From Lachnospiraceae bacterium (GTDB taxonomy: Bacteria > Bacillota > Clostridia > Lachnospirales > Lachnospiraceae): a stretch of 52,293 nt of DNA. Under the pieces are notes generated by a model. That model saw only the letters and a list, made by a program, of their open reading frames with translations. It was not told the origin of the DNA and did no database searches. The position numbers and the translations under genes were made by a program. The stretch covers positions 1-52,293 of the forward strand of contig CAAGSD010000063.1 in the NCBI GenBank assembly GCA_900772845.1, in the 5' to 3' direction. Shown in pieces: positions 33,079 through 42,400 of the stretch. The stretch's first letter is position 1. Each line of letters opens with the position of its first letter.

Positions 33079-34320
33079 ATGGGTAAAAATAGAAGAGTTG
33101 TAATAACAGGCATGGGAGCCATCACTCCTATTGGCAACAGCGTAGAGGAATTCTGGAATGGTATCAAAGAGGGCAAGACCGGATTTGGCCCGATAACCTA
33201 TTTTGATACTGCGGATTACCGTTGTAAGCTGGCGGCGGAAGTGAAGGATTTTGATCCTGCACAATATATGGACAAAAAATCCGCCCGCAGAATGGAGCAG
33301 TTCTGCCAGTTCGCGGTAGCGGCTGCCGGACAGGCGATCACAGATGCGGGTCTTGCTATGGAACAGGAAGATACTTATATGGTGGGCTGCAGTGTGGGAA
33401 GTGGCATCGGAAGCTTACAGGCCATGGAGCGGGAATATGACCGCCTGAAGGAAAAAGGCCCCGGCAGGGTAGGACCTATGCTGGTGCCTCTGATGATCTC
33501 CAATATGGCAGCAGGCAATGTCAGCATTGCCTATGGGCTGAAGGGCAAGAGCCTGAACGTGGTGACTGCCTGCGCAACCGGTACACATTCCATCGGAGAA
33601 GCATACCGTACCATTCAGTACGGCGATGCGGATGTAATGGTAGCGGGAGGAACGGAAAGCTCCATTACCCCCATCGGAATTGCCGGATTTTCAGCACTGA
33701 CAGCGCTGTCATTTAGTGAAGACCCGCAGAGAGCTTCTATTCCTTTTGATAAAGACCGTAATGGCTTTGTTATGGGAGAAGGCTCGGCGGTAGTGGTACT
33801 GGAAGAACTGGAGCATGCAAAGAGACGCGGAGCAAAAATCTATGCGGAGCTGATCGGTTATGGCTGTTCTTCGGATGCTTACCATATTACATCCCCTGCG
33901 GAGGACGGCAGCGGGGCGGCTACTGCCATGCTGAACGCCTTGAAAGACGGCGGTGTGGCACCGGAGGAGCTTACTTATATCAATGCCCATGGAACCAGCA
34001 CCCATCATAATGATCTGTTCGAGACCAGAGCTATCAAGCTTGCATTTGGAGAACATGCGTATGATCTGAAGATTAATTCCACCAAATCCATGGTGGGACA
34101 TCTCCTGGGAGCGGCAGGAGCGGTGGAATTCGTCACCTGCGTAAAAGAAATTCAGGAAGGCTATATCCACCGTACCGTGGGACTGCGTGAGACGGAGGAG
34201 GAACTGGATCTGAATTACTGTCGGGACAGCTACGAAGAAGAGGTGCCTTATGCGCTGACCAATTCGTTGGGCTTCGGCGGACATAATGCGAGTCTGCTGT
34301 TGAAGAAGTACACAGAATAA
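33079..34320 (+). CDS. fabF: 3-oxoacyl-ACP synthase II
   Basis: A 413-residue condensing enzyme that extends acyl-ACP with malonyl-ACP. The Cys-His-His triad is Cys165 (VTACATGTHS), His304 (NAHGTSTHHND) and His341 (VGHLLGAAGAVEF). GSVGSGIGSLQAMEREY and the C-terminal NSLGFGGHNASLLLKKY are typical. GAGGGAG lies about 10 bases before the ATG. In many Firmicutes accB follows fabF and accC follows fabZ; here neither is present, and 107 non-coding bases lead to fabZ. Confidence 0.97.
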   Translation: MGKNRRVVITGMGAITPIGNSVEEFWNGIKEGKTGFGPITYFDTADYRCKLAAEVKDFDPAQYMDKKSARRMEQFCQFAVAAAGQAITDAGLAMEQEDTYMVGCSVGSGIGSLQAMEREYDRLKEKGPGRVGPMLVPLMISNMAAGNVSIAYGLKGKSLNVVTACATGTHSIGEAYRTIQYGDADVMVAGGTESSITPIGIAGFSALTALSFSEDPQRASIPFDKDRNGFVMGEGSAVVVLEELEHAKRRGAKIYAELIGYGCSSDAYHITSPAEDGSGAATAMLNALKDGGVAPEELTYINAHGTSTHHNDLFETRAIKLAFGEHAYDLKINSTKSMVGHLLGAAGAVEFVTCVKEIQEGYIHRTVGLRETEEELDLNYCRDSYEEEVPYALTNSLGFGGHNASLLLKKYTE

Positions 34321-34427
34321 CCGCAGCAGATGTTCAAGACACAGGATAGAAGGCAGAGCATTAACGAGGACGATTGCAGAATGTGAGGAAGTAGTTGATG
34401 CGACAGCATTCGCGGAACGGAGGAACA

Positions 34428-34856
34428 ATGTCAGTTTATAATACACAGGAAATCATGGAGATTCTGCCCCATAGACATCCTTTTCTGCTGATCGATACTA
34501 TCGAGGAGCTGGAGCCCGGTGTCAGGGCGGTGGGACGCAAAAACGTAACCTTCAATGAACCGTATTTTGCCGGACATTTTCCGGGAAATCCGGTGATGCC
34601 CGGAGTACTGATCCTGGAGGCACTTGCCCAGACCGGGGCTGTGGCAATTTTGTCGCTGCCGGAGCATCGTGGCAAGACTGCTTATTTTGCAGGGATCGAC
34701 AAGGCAAAATTCAAACAGATGGTGCGCCCCGGGGACACATTAGAACTGGAGACCACCATTATCCGCAGCAAGGGACCGGTGGGCGTCGGGGAAGCGATCG
34801 CCACGGTAAACGGAAAACTGGCGGCGAAAGCAGAGCTTACCTTTGCGGTAAAGTAA
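34428..34856 (+). CDS. fabZ: 3-hydroxyacyl-ACP dehydratase
   Basis: 142 residues, hot-dog fold. It removes water from 3-hydroxyacyl-ACP. Catalytic His50 and Glu64 lie in HFPGNPVMPGVLILEALAQ, and the N-terminal EILPHRHPFLLID is diagnostic. ATG 34428 has CGGAGG six bases upstream; an in-frame ATG 33 bases earlier has no ribosome site and would add an unconserved leader. Between fabF and this gene a GCATTCGCGGAACG fragment resembles part of the dispersed repeat. Confidence 0.96.
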   Translation: MSVYNTQEIMEILPHRHPFLLIDTIEELEPGVRAVGRKNVTFNEPYFAGHFPGNPVMPGVLILEALAQTGAVAILSLPEHRGKTAYFAGIDKAKFKQMVRPGDTLELETTIIRSKGPVGVGEAIATVNGKLAAKAELTFAVK

Positions 34857-34935
34857 TACAACAGCCTGCATATCCGGCAGACAGGGAGACTTGTCAGGAC
34901 ACGAGGATGAATACTGCAGGATAAGAGGTGCAAAT

Positions 34936-36591
34936 ATGGGAAATGTAACGATAGAAACAGAGATCAAATGCCCGAAATGTAAGAAAATGATAAACAGAGA
35001 CCGGGCAGCGAAAAATAAATATGTCTGCTATGAGTGCGGTTATTATTTCCGGGTGAAGACCCACAACCGGATCCGCATGGTGGCAGACCGGAAAAGCTTT
35101 CAGCCCTGGTTCGAGGAGATAGAAGAGAGCAATCCATTAAAATATGAGGGTTATGAAGAAAAGCTGTCGGAGGCCAGGGAAAAATCCGGCGTGAAAGAAG
35201 CTGTGACCGTAGGTGAATGCGAGATCTACGGGGAAAAGGCTGTGATCGGCATCTGCGAATCTAAATTCATGATGGGCAGTATGGGACATGTGGTCGGCGA
35301 GAAAGTCACCCGGGCAATTGAAAAGGCGACAGAATTGCGGCTGCCGGTATTTTTGTTCTGCTGTTCCGGCGGTGCGAGAATGCAGGAGGGAATCGTGTCA
35401 CTGATGCAGATGGCAAAGACCTCCGCAGCGATCAAACGGCATGGAGAAGCAGGACTTCTCTACGCGACTATTTTGACGGATCCCACCACAGGTGGCGTAA
35501 CGGCCAGCTTTGCCATGCTGGGAGATGTGATCATGGCGGAACCGGGAGCTTTGATCGGCTTCGCAGGACCGAGAGTCATTAAGCAGACCTTGGGACAGCG
35601 TCTCCCTGACGGCTTCCAGACAGCGGAATTTTTGCAGGAGCATGGTTTTGTGGACGGTATCGTCCGTCGGGAGAATCTGAAGAAGACCTTATATTTCCTG
35701 ATCACAACGCATCGGTGCAGTGAGGGGAATTATGCGGATTTTAAGAAAAATATTGACTTCCATTTTGAACCTACGGAGATTGTGAAGGAACGGTCATTCC
35801 TGACACTCCCCAGAACGGCATGGGAAAAGGTCAAGACCGTCCGGAGAGTGGACAGACCGGCAGCGACCGACTATATTCCCTACATTTTCGATTATGTAGT
35901 GGAAGCTCACGGAGACCGTTATTATGGGGATGATAAAGCACTGGTAGGTGCGGTGGCATTCCTGGACGGGCAGCCGGTGACAGTGCTGGCAGATGTGAAG
36001 GGCAAGGATTTTGCGGAGTGTGCCAGACGCAATTACGGTATGCCCATGCCGGAGGGGTATCGTAAGGCACTGCGCCTGATGAAACAGGCGGAGAAATTCA
36101 ACCGGCCTATTATCAGCTTTGTAAACACGCCGGGAGCCTTCTGCGGTGTGGAGGCGGAAGAGAGAGGCCAGGGCGAGGCCATTGCCCGGAATCTGCTGGA
36201 GATGTCAGCCTTAAAAGTACCGGTATTGTGCATCCTTATCGGAGAAGGCGGCAGCGGCGGAGCACTGGCTACAGCGGTAGGCAATGAGGTATGGATGATG
36301 GAAAATGCCACATACTCGATCCTGTCTCCCGAAGGCTTTGCTTCTATATTATGGAAGGATGCTGACCGTGCCAGAGAAGCCAGTGAAGTCATGAATATCA
36401 CATCCGAGGATCTGAAGCGTCTCGGTGTGATCGAGCGGATCGTACCGGAATACGGCGGGGCAGACCAAAGTACCGTGGAAGCCATCGGCGGGTATCTCAA
36501 GGAACATATCAAGGAATTTCTGCAAAAATATACCGGCATGACCGGTGAACAGATCGCAGAGGAGCGTTATGAAAGGTTCCGCAAGTATTAA
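34936..36591 (+). CDS. accDA: Fused acetyl-CoA carboxylase carboxyltransferase (AccD-AccA)
   Basis: 551 residues. The N-terminal half is the beta subunit, with zinc ribbon Cys12-x2-Cys15 and Cys31-x2-Cys34, then the crotonase-like core FLFCCSGGARMQEG and DPTTGGVTASFAMLGD. The C-terminal half, from about residue 285, is the alpha subunit (TAWEKVKTVRR, GDRYYGDDKALVG, FVNTPGAFCGVEAEERGQGEAIARN, GEGGSGGALA). These are separate genes in E. coli and B. subtilis; here one polypeptide carries both halves of the enzyme that makes malonyl-CoA. AGAGGTG precedes ATG 34936. The biotin carboxylase and biotin carrier genes are not in this cluster. Confidence 0.94.
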   Translation: MGNVTIETEIKCPKCKKMINRDRAAKNKYVCYECGYYFRVKTHNRIRMVADRKSFQPWFEEIEESNPLKYEGYEEKLSEAREKSGVKEAVTVGECEIYGEKAVIGICESKFMMGSMGHVVGEKVTRAIEKATELRLPVFLFCCSGGARMQEGIVSLMQMAKTSAAIKRHGEAGLLYATILTDPTTGGVTASFAMLGDVIMAEPGALIGFAGPRVIKQTLGQRLPDGFQTAEFLQEHGFVDGIVRRENLKKTLYFLITTHRCSEGNYADFKKNIDFHFEPTEIVKERSFLTLPRTAWEKVKTVRRVDRPAATDYIPYIFDYVVEAHGDRYYGDDKALVGAVAFLDGQPVTVLADVKGKDFAECARRNYGMPMPEGYRKALRLMKQAEKFNRPIISFVNTPGAFCGVEAEERGQGEAIARNLLEMSALKVPVLCILIGEGGSGGALATAVGNEVWMMENATYSILSPEGFASILWKDADRAREASEVMNITSEDLKRLGVIERIVPEYGGADQSTVEAIGGYLKEHIKEFLQKYTGMTGEQIAEERYERFRKY

Positions 36592-36615
36592 AGCGGTAAC
36601 GAGAGGTGATGTGGG

Positions 36616-37677
36616 ATGAAGCACGGAAAAATGATCCTGGGGGAATTACATGCAGATATTCCCGTGATCCAGGGAGGCATGGGCGTGGGGATCAGCCTGT
36701 CCGGTCTGGCGGGAGCAGTGGCTGCGGCAGGTGGGATCGGCATCATTTCTACTGCCCAGATCGGTTTCCGGGAGCCGGATTTTGACAGAGATCCCATCGC
36801 CTGTAATCTGCGCACTATCGGAAAAGAAATAGAAAAAGCAAGGCAGATCGCAAGAGGCGGTATCGTCGGTGTCAACATCATGGTGGCAACGCAGCGCTAC
36901 GAGGATTATGTCAGGGCAGCAGTGCTGGCCGGTACCGACTGTATTATCTCCGGTGCGGGGCTGCCGCTGGATCTGCCCGGAGTTGTGACAGAGACGGAAA
37001 ACGGAATGCCCGGGCGCAGCCACCGGACAATGCTGGCTCCGATCGTGTCGAGTACCCGTGCCCTGTCGGTCGTCACGAAATACTGGATGAAAAAATACGA
37101 CAGAAAGCCGGATTTCATTGTAGCGGAGGGGCCGCTGGCTGGCGGACATCTGGGATTTAAAAAAGAAGAACTGGATGCGTATACACCGCAGACATATGAG
37201 AAGGAACTTACGGCAATGATCCGGCAGGCGGCAGAACTGGGGATTCCCCTGATCGCAGCGGGTGGAATCTACACCGGAGAGGACAAAGAACACTGCATGT
37301 CGTTGGGGGCAGCGGGGGTACAGATGGGTACCCGGTTCGTGACCACCGAAGAGTGTGATGCGGCGGATGCTTACAAGCAGGCCTATCTCGGCGCACGGAA
37401 GGAAGACATTGTCATTGTGAAAAGCCCGGTGGGAATGCCGGGGAGAGCCATACAGAATGCTTTTCTGGAAAAGGTGGCAGCCGGGGAACGGTTTATGACC
37501 GGATGCAGACATTGCATTAAGACCTGCGACCCGAAGACGGCACCTTATTGCATCACCAGAGCGTTGATCAATGCGGCAACGGGAGATGTGGATAACGGAT
37601 TGCTGTTCTGCGGCAGCAATGCCTGGAGGGCACAGAAAATAGAAAGAACAGTGGATATCATGGAGGAAATGGCGTGA
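36616..37677 (+). CDS. FabK-like / nitronate monooxygenase-like flavoprotein with Cys motif
   Basis: A 353-residue TIM-barrel flavoprotein related to FabK and nitronate monooxygenases: IPVIQGGMGVGISLSGLAGAVAAAGGIGIIS, VAEGPLAGGHLG and IPLIAAGGIYTGEDKEHCMSLGAAGVQMGTRF. Unlike the FabK at 30169 it has a C-terminal cysteine set, Cys297-x2-Cys300-x3-Cys304-x7-Cys312 (CRHCIKTCDPKTAPYC), which could bind a metal or iron-sulfur cluster. It sits between accDA and fabH with overlapping or close junctions, so a lipid-related role is likely, but the reaction is not known to me. AGAGGTG precedes the ATG. Confidence 0.82.
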   Translation: MKHGKMILGELHADIPVIQGGMGVGISLSGLAGAVAAAGGIGIISTAQIGFREPDFDRDPIACNLRTIGKEIEKARQIARGGIVGVNIMVATQRYEDYVRAAVLAGTDCIISGAGLPLDLPGVVTETENGMPGRSHRTMLAPIVSSTRALSVVTKYWMKKYDRKPDFIVAEGPLAGGHLGFKKEELDAYTPQTYEKELTAMIRQAAELGIPLIAAGGIYTGEDKEHCMSLGAAGVQMGTRFVTTEECDAADAYKQAYLGARKEDIVIVKSPVGMPGRAIQNAFLEKVAAGERFMTGCRHCIKTCDPKTAPYCITRALINAATGDVDNGLLFCGSNAWRAQKIERTVDIMEEMA

Positions 37678-38678
37678 GGACCATAAGAATCACCGGAACC
37701 GGAAGTGCACTTCCGGGAAGGATTGTTACAAATAAAGAATTGGAGCAGATGGTAGAAACCTCGGATGAATGGATCCGTGAGAGAACCGGTATCGGTGAGC
37801 GTCATGTGTCTGTAGGAGAGACGGTTGTGACACTTGCGTCAGAAGCGGCCCGTAAAGCACTGGAACAGGCCGGAAAAAGAGCGGAGGAGATCGACCTGAT
37901 CCTGGTGGCAACCTGTTCTCCAGAGCAGTATCTGCCCTGCTGCGCCTGCCAGGTACAGGCGGACATCGGCGCAGTGAATGCACTGGCATTTGATGTGAAT
38001 GCGGCCTGCTCCGGATTTTTATTTGCCCTGAATACAGCGGATGCTTATCTGCAGATGGGACTTGCGAAAAATGCGCTGATCATCGGCAGTGAAGTGTTGT
38101 CTAAGCTGGTGGACTGGACGGACCGGGGCAGCTGCATCCTGTTCGGAGACGGTGCCGGGGCGGTAGTTGTGGAGCTATGCGAGGCGCCAGCAGGCATTCT
38201 GGGACGGGCACTGCATTCCGACGGCACCGGCGGTGGAGTCTTACAATGTGGAGCAAGAGAACTGACAACCCCGTATGCAGGGACTTCGGCGGCAAAAACG
38301 GATCAAAACCAGCCGATGGACGACAGAGAGCATTTTATTCAGATGGATGGACAGGAAGTGTACCGGTTCGCCACCAGACGAGTGCCGCAGTGCATCGAGG
38401 AAGCATTGTCGGATGCCGGACTTACTGTGCCGGATATTGACCTGTTCGTACTGCACCAGGCCAACGCCCGGATCATTGATGCAGTGGCGAAAAGACTGCA
38501 TGCAGACAGAGACAAATTCCCCACCAATCTGGAAAGGGTCGGAAATATGTCCTCTGCCTCCATCCCGGTACTGCTGGATGAACTGAACAGGCAGGGAAAG
38601 CTGCACCGCGGCGACCGCATCGTTCTGGCGGGATTCGGCGCCGGGCTTACGATTGGGGCTTGCGTGATGACCTGGTAG
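37674..38678 (+). CDS. fabH: 3-oxoacyl-ACP synthase III
   Basis: A 334-residue initiating condensing enzyme that joins acetyl-CoA (or a branched acyl-CoA) to malonyl-ACP. The triad is Cys112 (NAACSGF), His in LHQANARI and Asn in NMSSASIP; GDGAGAVVV and the C-terminal GFGAGLTIGACVMTW are typical. It starts with GTG in a GTGA overlap with the stop of the preceding flavoprotein gene, with GGAGG upstream, so translation is coupled. A cysteine-rich CCACQ loop follows TCSPEQYLP. Confidence 0.96.
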   Translation: MRTIRITGTGSALPGRIVTNKELEQMVETSDEWIRERTGIGERHVSVGETVVTLASEAARKALEQAGKRAEEIDLILVATCSPEQYLPCCACQVQADIGAVNALAFDVNAACSGFLFALNTADAYLQMGLAKNALIIGSEVLSKLVDWTDRGSCILFGDGAGAVVVELCEAPAGILGRALHSDGTGGGVLQCGARELTTPYAGTSAAKTDQNQPMDDREHFIQMDGQEVYRFATRRVPQCIEEALSDAGLTVPDIDLFVLHQANARIIDAVAKRLHADRDKFPTNLERVGNMSSASIPVLLDELNRQGKLHRGDRIVLAGFGAGLTIGACVMTW

Positions 38679-38795
38679 ACGGTATACTGATAACGACTAA
38701 GGACACGACAACGGCATGGACGCGGTCCGGTAGACAGGAAGCCTGCGGTCCGGGAGCATTGCCGGTATACCAGAGAAACATTTATTGGGAAAACT

Positions 38796-39245
38796 ATGGA
38801 AAAAAGCAACAACCGGGTATTGAATGAACTGCTGGTGAACCTGTTCCATAACGTGATGGATGCAGAGGCAAAGGCGGTCATAACAGACGAATTCAAGGAT
38901 ATTACAAATAATGATATGCACATCCTCGAAGCTATCGGTATCGAGGAACCAAAGAGCATGTCCCGTATCGCGGGGGAACTCCACGTTACCGTGGGAACCC
39001 TGACCACGAATATGAACAGTCTGGAGAAAAAGGGCTACCTGGAGCGTAACCGCAGCACACAGGACAAGCGGGTGGTACTGGTGACCCTGACAGAGAAAGG
39101 GAGAAAAGCTTTTTTCCATCACAGAGATTTCCACAGGAAAATGATCCATACGATCATTCGGGATCTGGATGAGGAAGAAATGAAGACATTGATCAAATGT
39201 CTGGGAAAACTGGATATATTTTTCAGAGAAGGCAACGAGGAGTGA
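38796..39245 (+). CDS. fabT: MarR-family regulator, FabT-like
   Basis: 149 residues. The winged helix-turn-helix includes ITNNDMHILEAIGIEEPKSMSRIAGELHVTVGTLTTNMNSLEKKGYLERNRSTQDKRVVLVTLT, followed by dimer helices. It is the last gene of the fatty-acid cluster, whereas FabT genes usually come first. The FabT-type palindrome at the cluster promoter (29675) is its likely target, giving feedback control (inference). The gene name is by role and context. A terminator overlaps its stop codon. Confidence 0.82.
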   Translation: MEKSNNRVLNELLVNLFHNVMDAEAKAVITDEFKDITNNDMHILEAIGIEEPKSMSRIAGELHVTVGTLTTNMNSLEKKGYLERNRSTQDKRVVLVTLTEKGRKAFFHHRDFHRKMIHTIIRDLDEEEMKTLIKCLGKLDIFFREGNEE

Positions 39246-39272
39246 CCGGAGAGATCCGGTGGCTCCTTTTTT
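39239..39272 (+). terminator. Terminator of the fatty-acid cluster
   Basis: GGAG-TG-ACCGGA, loop GAGA, TCCGGT-GG-CTCC, then six T. The stem begins inside the last codons of the MarR gene. Confidence 0.9.
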
Positions 39273-39366
39273 GTGTTTATGATGAGCCAGCCAGCTCGAT
39301 TTTGCGGCGGGCGCACTTGTTTGACAAAATTTTATAAAAATATGAGACGAATCGTATGGAAAATAT

Positions 39367-39396
39367 TGACGGTGCCTTTGCTTTTTCAGTATAATA
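39367..39396 (+). promoter_or_regulatory. Promoter of the surface-protein gene
   Basis: TTGACG (39367-39372), an 18-base spacer and TATAAT (39391-39396), about 100 bases before the start. A second TTGACA-like -35 stands near 39322 without a clear -10. Confidence 0.65.
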
Positions 39397-39494
39397 AATG
39401 ATACGGAAAGTATAAAAACAAGATTGGGATTTTGTACCTGCGAAAGATGGGAAAATATTTGAAATTTTGCAGGTTATAGAAAGGCATGAGGGTT

Positions 39495-42400
39495 ATGAAG
39501 AAAAGTACAAAGGCGTGGAGCATGAAGATGAGACTGGCCCTGTTGGCGCTGGCGGCACTGGTGTGGATCGCCGTGCCGGTGAGTGCGAGAGCGGAAGGAG
39601 ATTCGTGGGTGGAATGTGCCGCAACCAGTTTTGCGGGGGGGGACGGGTGAGGAAAATGATCCCTATCAGATCAGCACGGCGGCGCAACTTGCGTATCTGG
39701 CACAGCAGGTGAATGAAGGCACGGATTATAAATGGAAGCATTTTCTGCTGGTTTCTGACCTTGACCTTAGCGGTAAGGAGTGGACGCCGATAGGTATAAA
39801 TGGCAAGTCTTTCTGGGGAGGCTTTAATGGCGGCGGACATACAATAACCGGAATGACAATTACAGGAGATCGAGACTATGTGGGTCTGTTTGGAGAGTGC
39901 CACAACTTTACTGTTCCTTCCAGCTATATAAAAAGTGTCACAGTAAAGGGGGCTAAAATTTCTGGTCATAGCTTTGTGGGCGCAATTGCTGGAGCAGGAG
40001 CAAATATTTCTGACTGCTATAGTATCGAAAACACGATTTGTGCGATTCGGCAGGTAGGCGGTGTATGCGGAAGACTGACAGGAAATATTTCCGGCTGCTA
40101 CAATAGCAGTTCAGTAAAAGGAAATTCTACAACAGGCGGAATCATGGGCACTGCCAGTTATGAAGGAAACGATAGAAACGGCGTAGTTGAATACTGTTAT
40201 AATATAGGTGCTGTAACAGTTACTCAACAGGATAGCTCTGTAGGTGGTATTACCGGTGCATCAGCGGATAGGTATAACATCAGTAATTGCCTGAATTGTG
40301 GTAAGATTACAGGGAATGGCAAAAAGGTTGGTGGCATAGCTGGAAGCACGTATTCGAGTTATATGAACTTTATCGGCAACTGCTATTACAACAGTGATTT
40401 GAATAATGCCGGTGTGGGAGAAGGAGCAAGCGATAAGGTGATTCCCCTGACTACCAGCCAGCTTTGCGGTGCACTTCCGGAGGGCTTCGATTCTGCAAAC
40501 TGGAAAGAGGGCAGTGTCGATACTAGCAATGCAGTGGCTACAAGTACAGGAAGTAGATTCGGTACAGCCACAGGGACTTATATTAATTTGCAAAGCGTGG
40601 CGGCAATCGGAGAGACGAAGACTGCTTCCGTACCGGTATACAACTATGTTACAACGAATGGTGACGACTGGGATACCTATACCCTGATCACCACGGCGGA
40701 GGAATTTGCAGCCATCGGACGGGATGATACAAAATGGAGCGGAAACTACGTCTTGGAGAACGATATAGATGTGAGCGGAGTGAAACTCACATCCATTGGA
40801 AATCCCGGAACTGCATACACAGGAAAATTCAGTGGAGACGGACATACGATAAGCCATGTGGATATGACAAAAGAAGAGGGTGTTGATAGTTCTGGCCTGT
40901 TTGCACAAATAGGCAACTCATCCGGCAAAAGCGGTAAGGTAATGCTGTTGGCTGCCAACGGAGACATTGTTACAAGTTATTTTGCAACAGGAGGAATTTG
41001 TGGAGATTTGTCTGCGGGCGAAATTTATGGCTGCTCCTTTACCGGAACGGTAAAAGGGTCTATGGTAGGCGGAATCAGCGGCGTGGCTGGACAACACACT
41101 ATGATTTCCCAGTGCTTTTTTGAAGGAGACGTGCAGGGAAGCCATGCGGCGGCAGGAATCTGCGGTATGAGTGGAGCTGTAGTAGGTATTATTAATCATT
41201 GCATTAGTATAGCTACGATTGATACTGCCGGGAATGATGCCTATCTTGCTGGAATAACGAATAGCGGAGATTCAGACGCAACGAATTGCTATTTCAATGA
41301 AGATATATGTAAAGCAGATGATGAAGGCAATTTGGGGCGTACGACCCTACAACTGACCTCTTCTAGCTTTTTCAAAGAACTCAAAGACAATGGCTTTGAT
41401 AGGGCCATCTGGACAAAGAAAGCCAACAACAAAGAGAATGGCATAGCCTACTATCCTTCGCTTGGGGAAAATAATGCAGTTGGTGTAAATTACACCACCG
41501 GTCTGCAGTTTGAGAGAGCAGATGACGCTATGCCCATCTATGGACAGGATATAACTTTTAAGGTAAAGGCACTGGTAAACTTTGCGACAGACGGACAGCC
41601 CATCTCTGCGACAGACGGACAGCCCATCTCTGCGGAAGATACGGAGGGCAGCTTTGAGATCCGGATCGGGGATACCCCGGTGGTAAGCGCAGCGCAGATT
41701 CAAAACGGCACCGCAACCTACAATGCGCGGACTGCAGGTGAGCCCACGTTTACCCTCGTCTACACTGGGACAAACTCTTCCTTCTTCCCGGAGCAGACAA
41801 CGAAGGATCTGACTGTGAATATCGCCCCGGCAAAACTTACGGCAGAGGGTGATGGCATCGCCAGTGGAACCTATGGCAATAAGCTGAGTGAACTCAAAGT
41901 GGCAGGACTGACGGCAAAACTGGGAACCGAGACCATCAACGGAACCTGGCAGATCCAGAGCGATGATGACAAGGTTCCTTATGTTGGCGACAGTGAGATC
42001 TACACGGCGACGTTTATTCCAGAACATCCGGAATACTATCAGCCGTTGACTGCATCGGTGAAGCTGGAAATTGAAAAGGCGGAAGTTTCGGCAATTCCAA
42101 TGCAGAATTTATATTACAGTTGGGCAGCCAAAGGAGAGAAGGAAGTACAGATACCGGGACTGCCGGAAGATCTGGGAAAAACAGTAATGACTGATATAAC
42201 GAGAGAGGATTCAGAGAACATTTTGGCAGCAGATTCCAAGGTTGAATATTCGGAAGGAAAGCTGATATTTACCCTGGGAGAAAATACTGTGGAAGATATC
42301 GGCAAGACTGCCACATTATCGGTTAAATTACAGTCACAGAATTATGAGGATTTCCATGTTGGTGTGCACATACATCGCACCGCAAAAGCAGATCGCGAGG

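Noticed and set aside
39467..39712. 81-codon open frame overlapping the surface-protein start
   Set aside because: It is a third frame across the signal peptide and G8 tract, without protein-like character.
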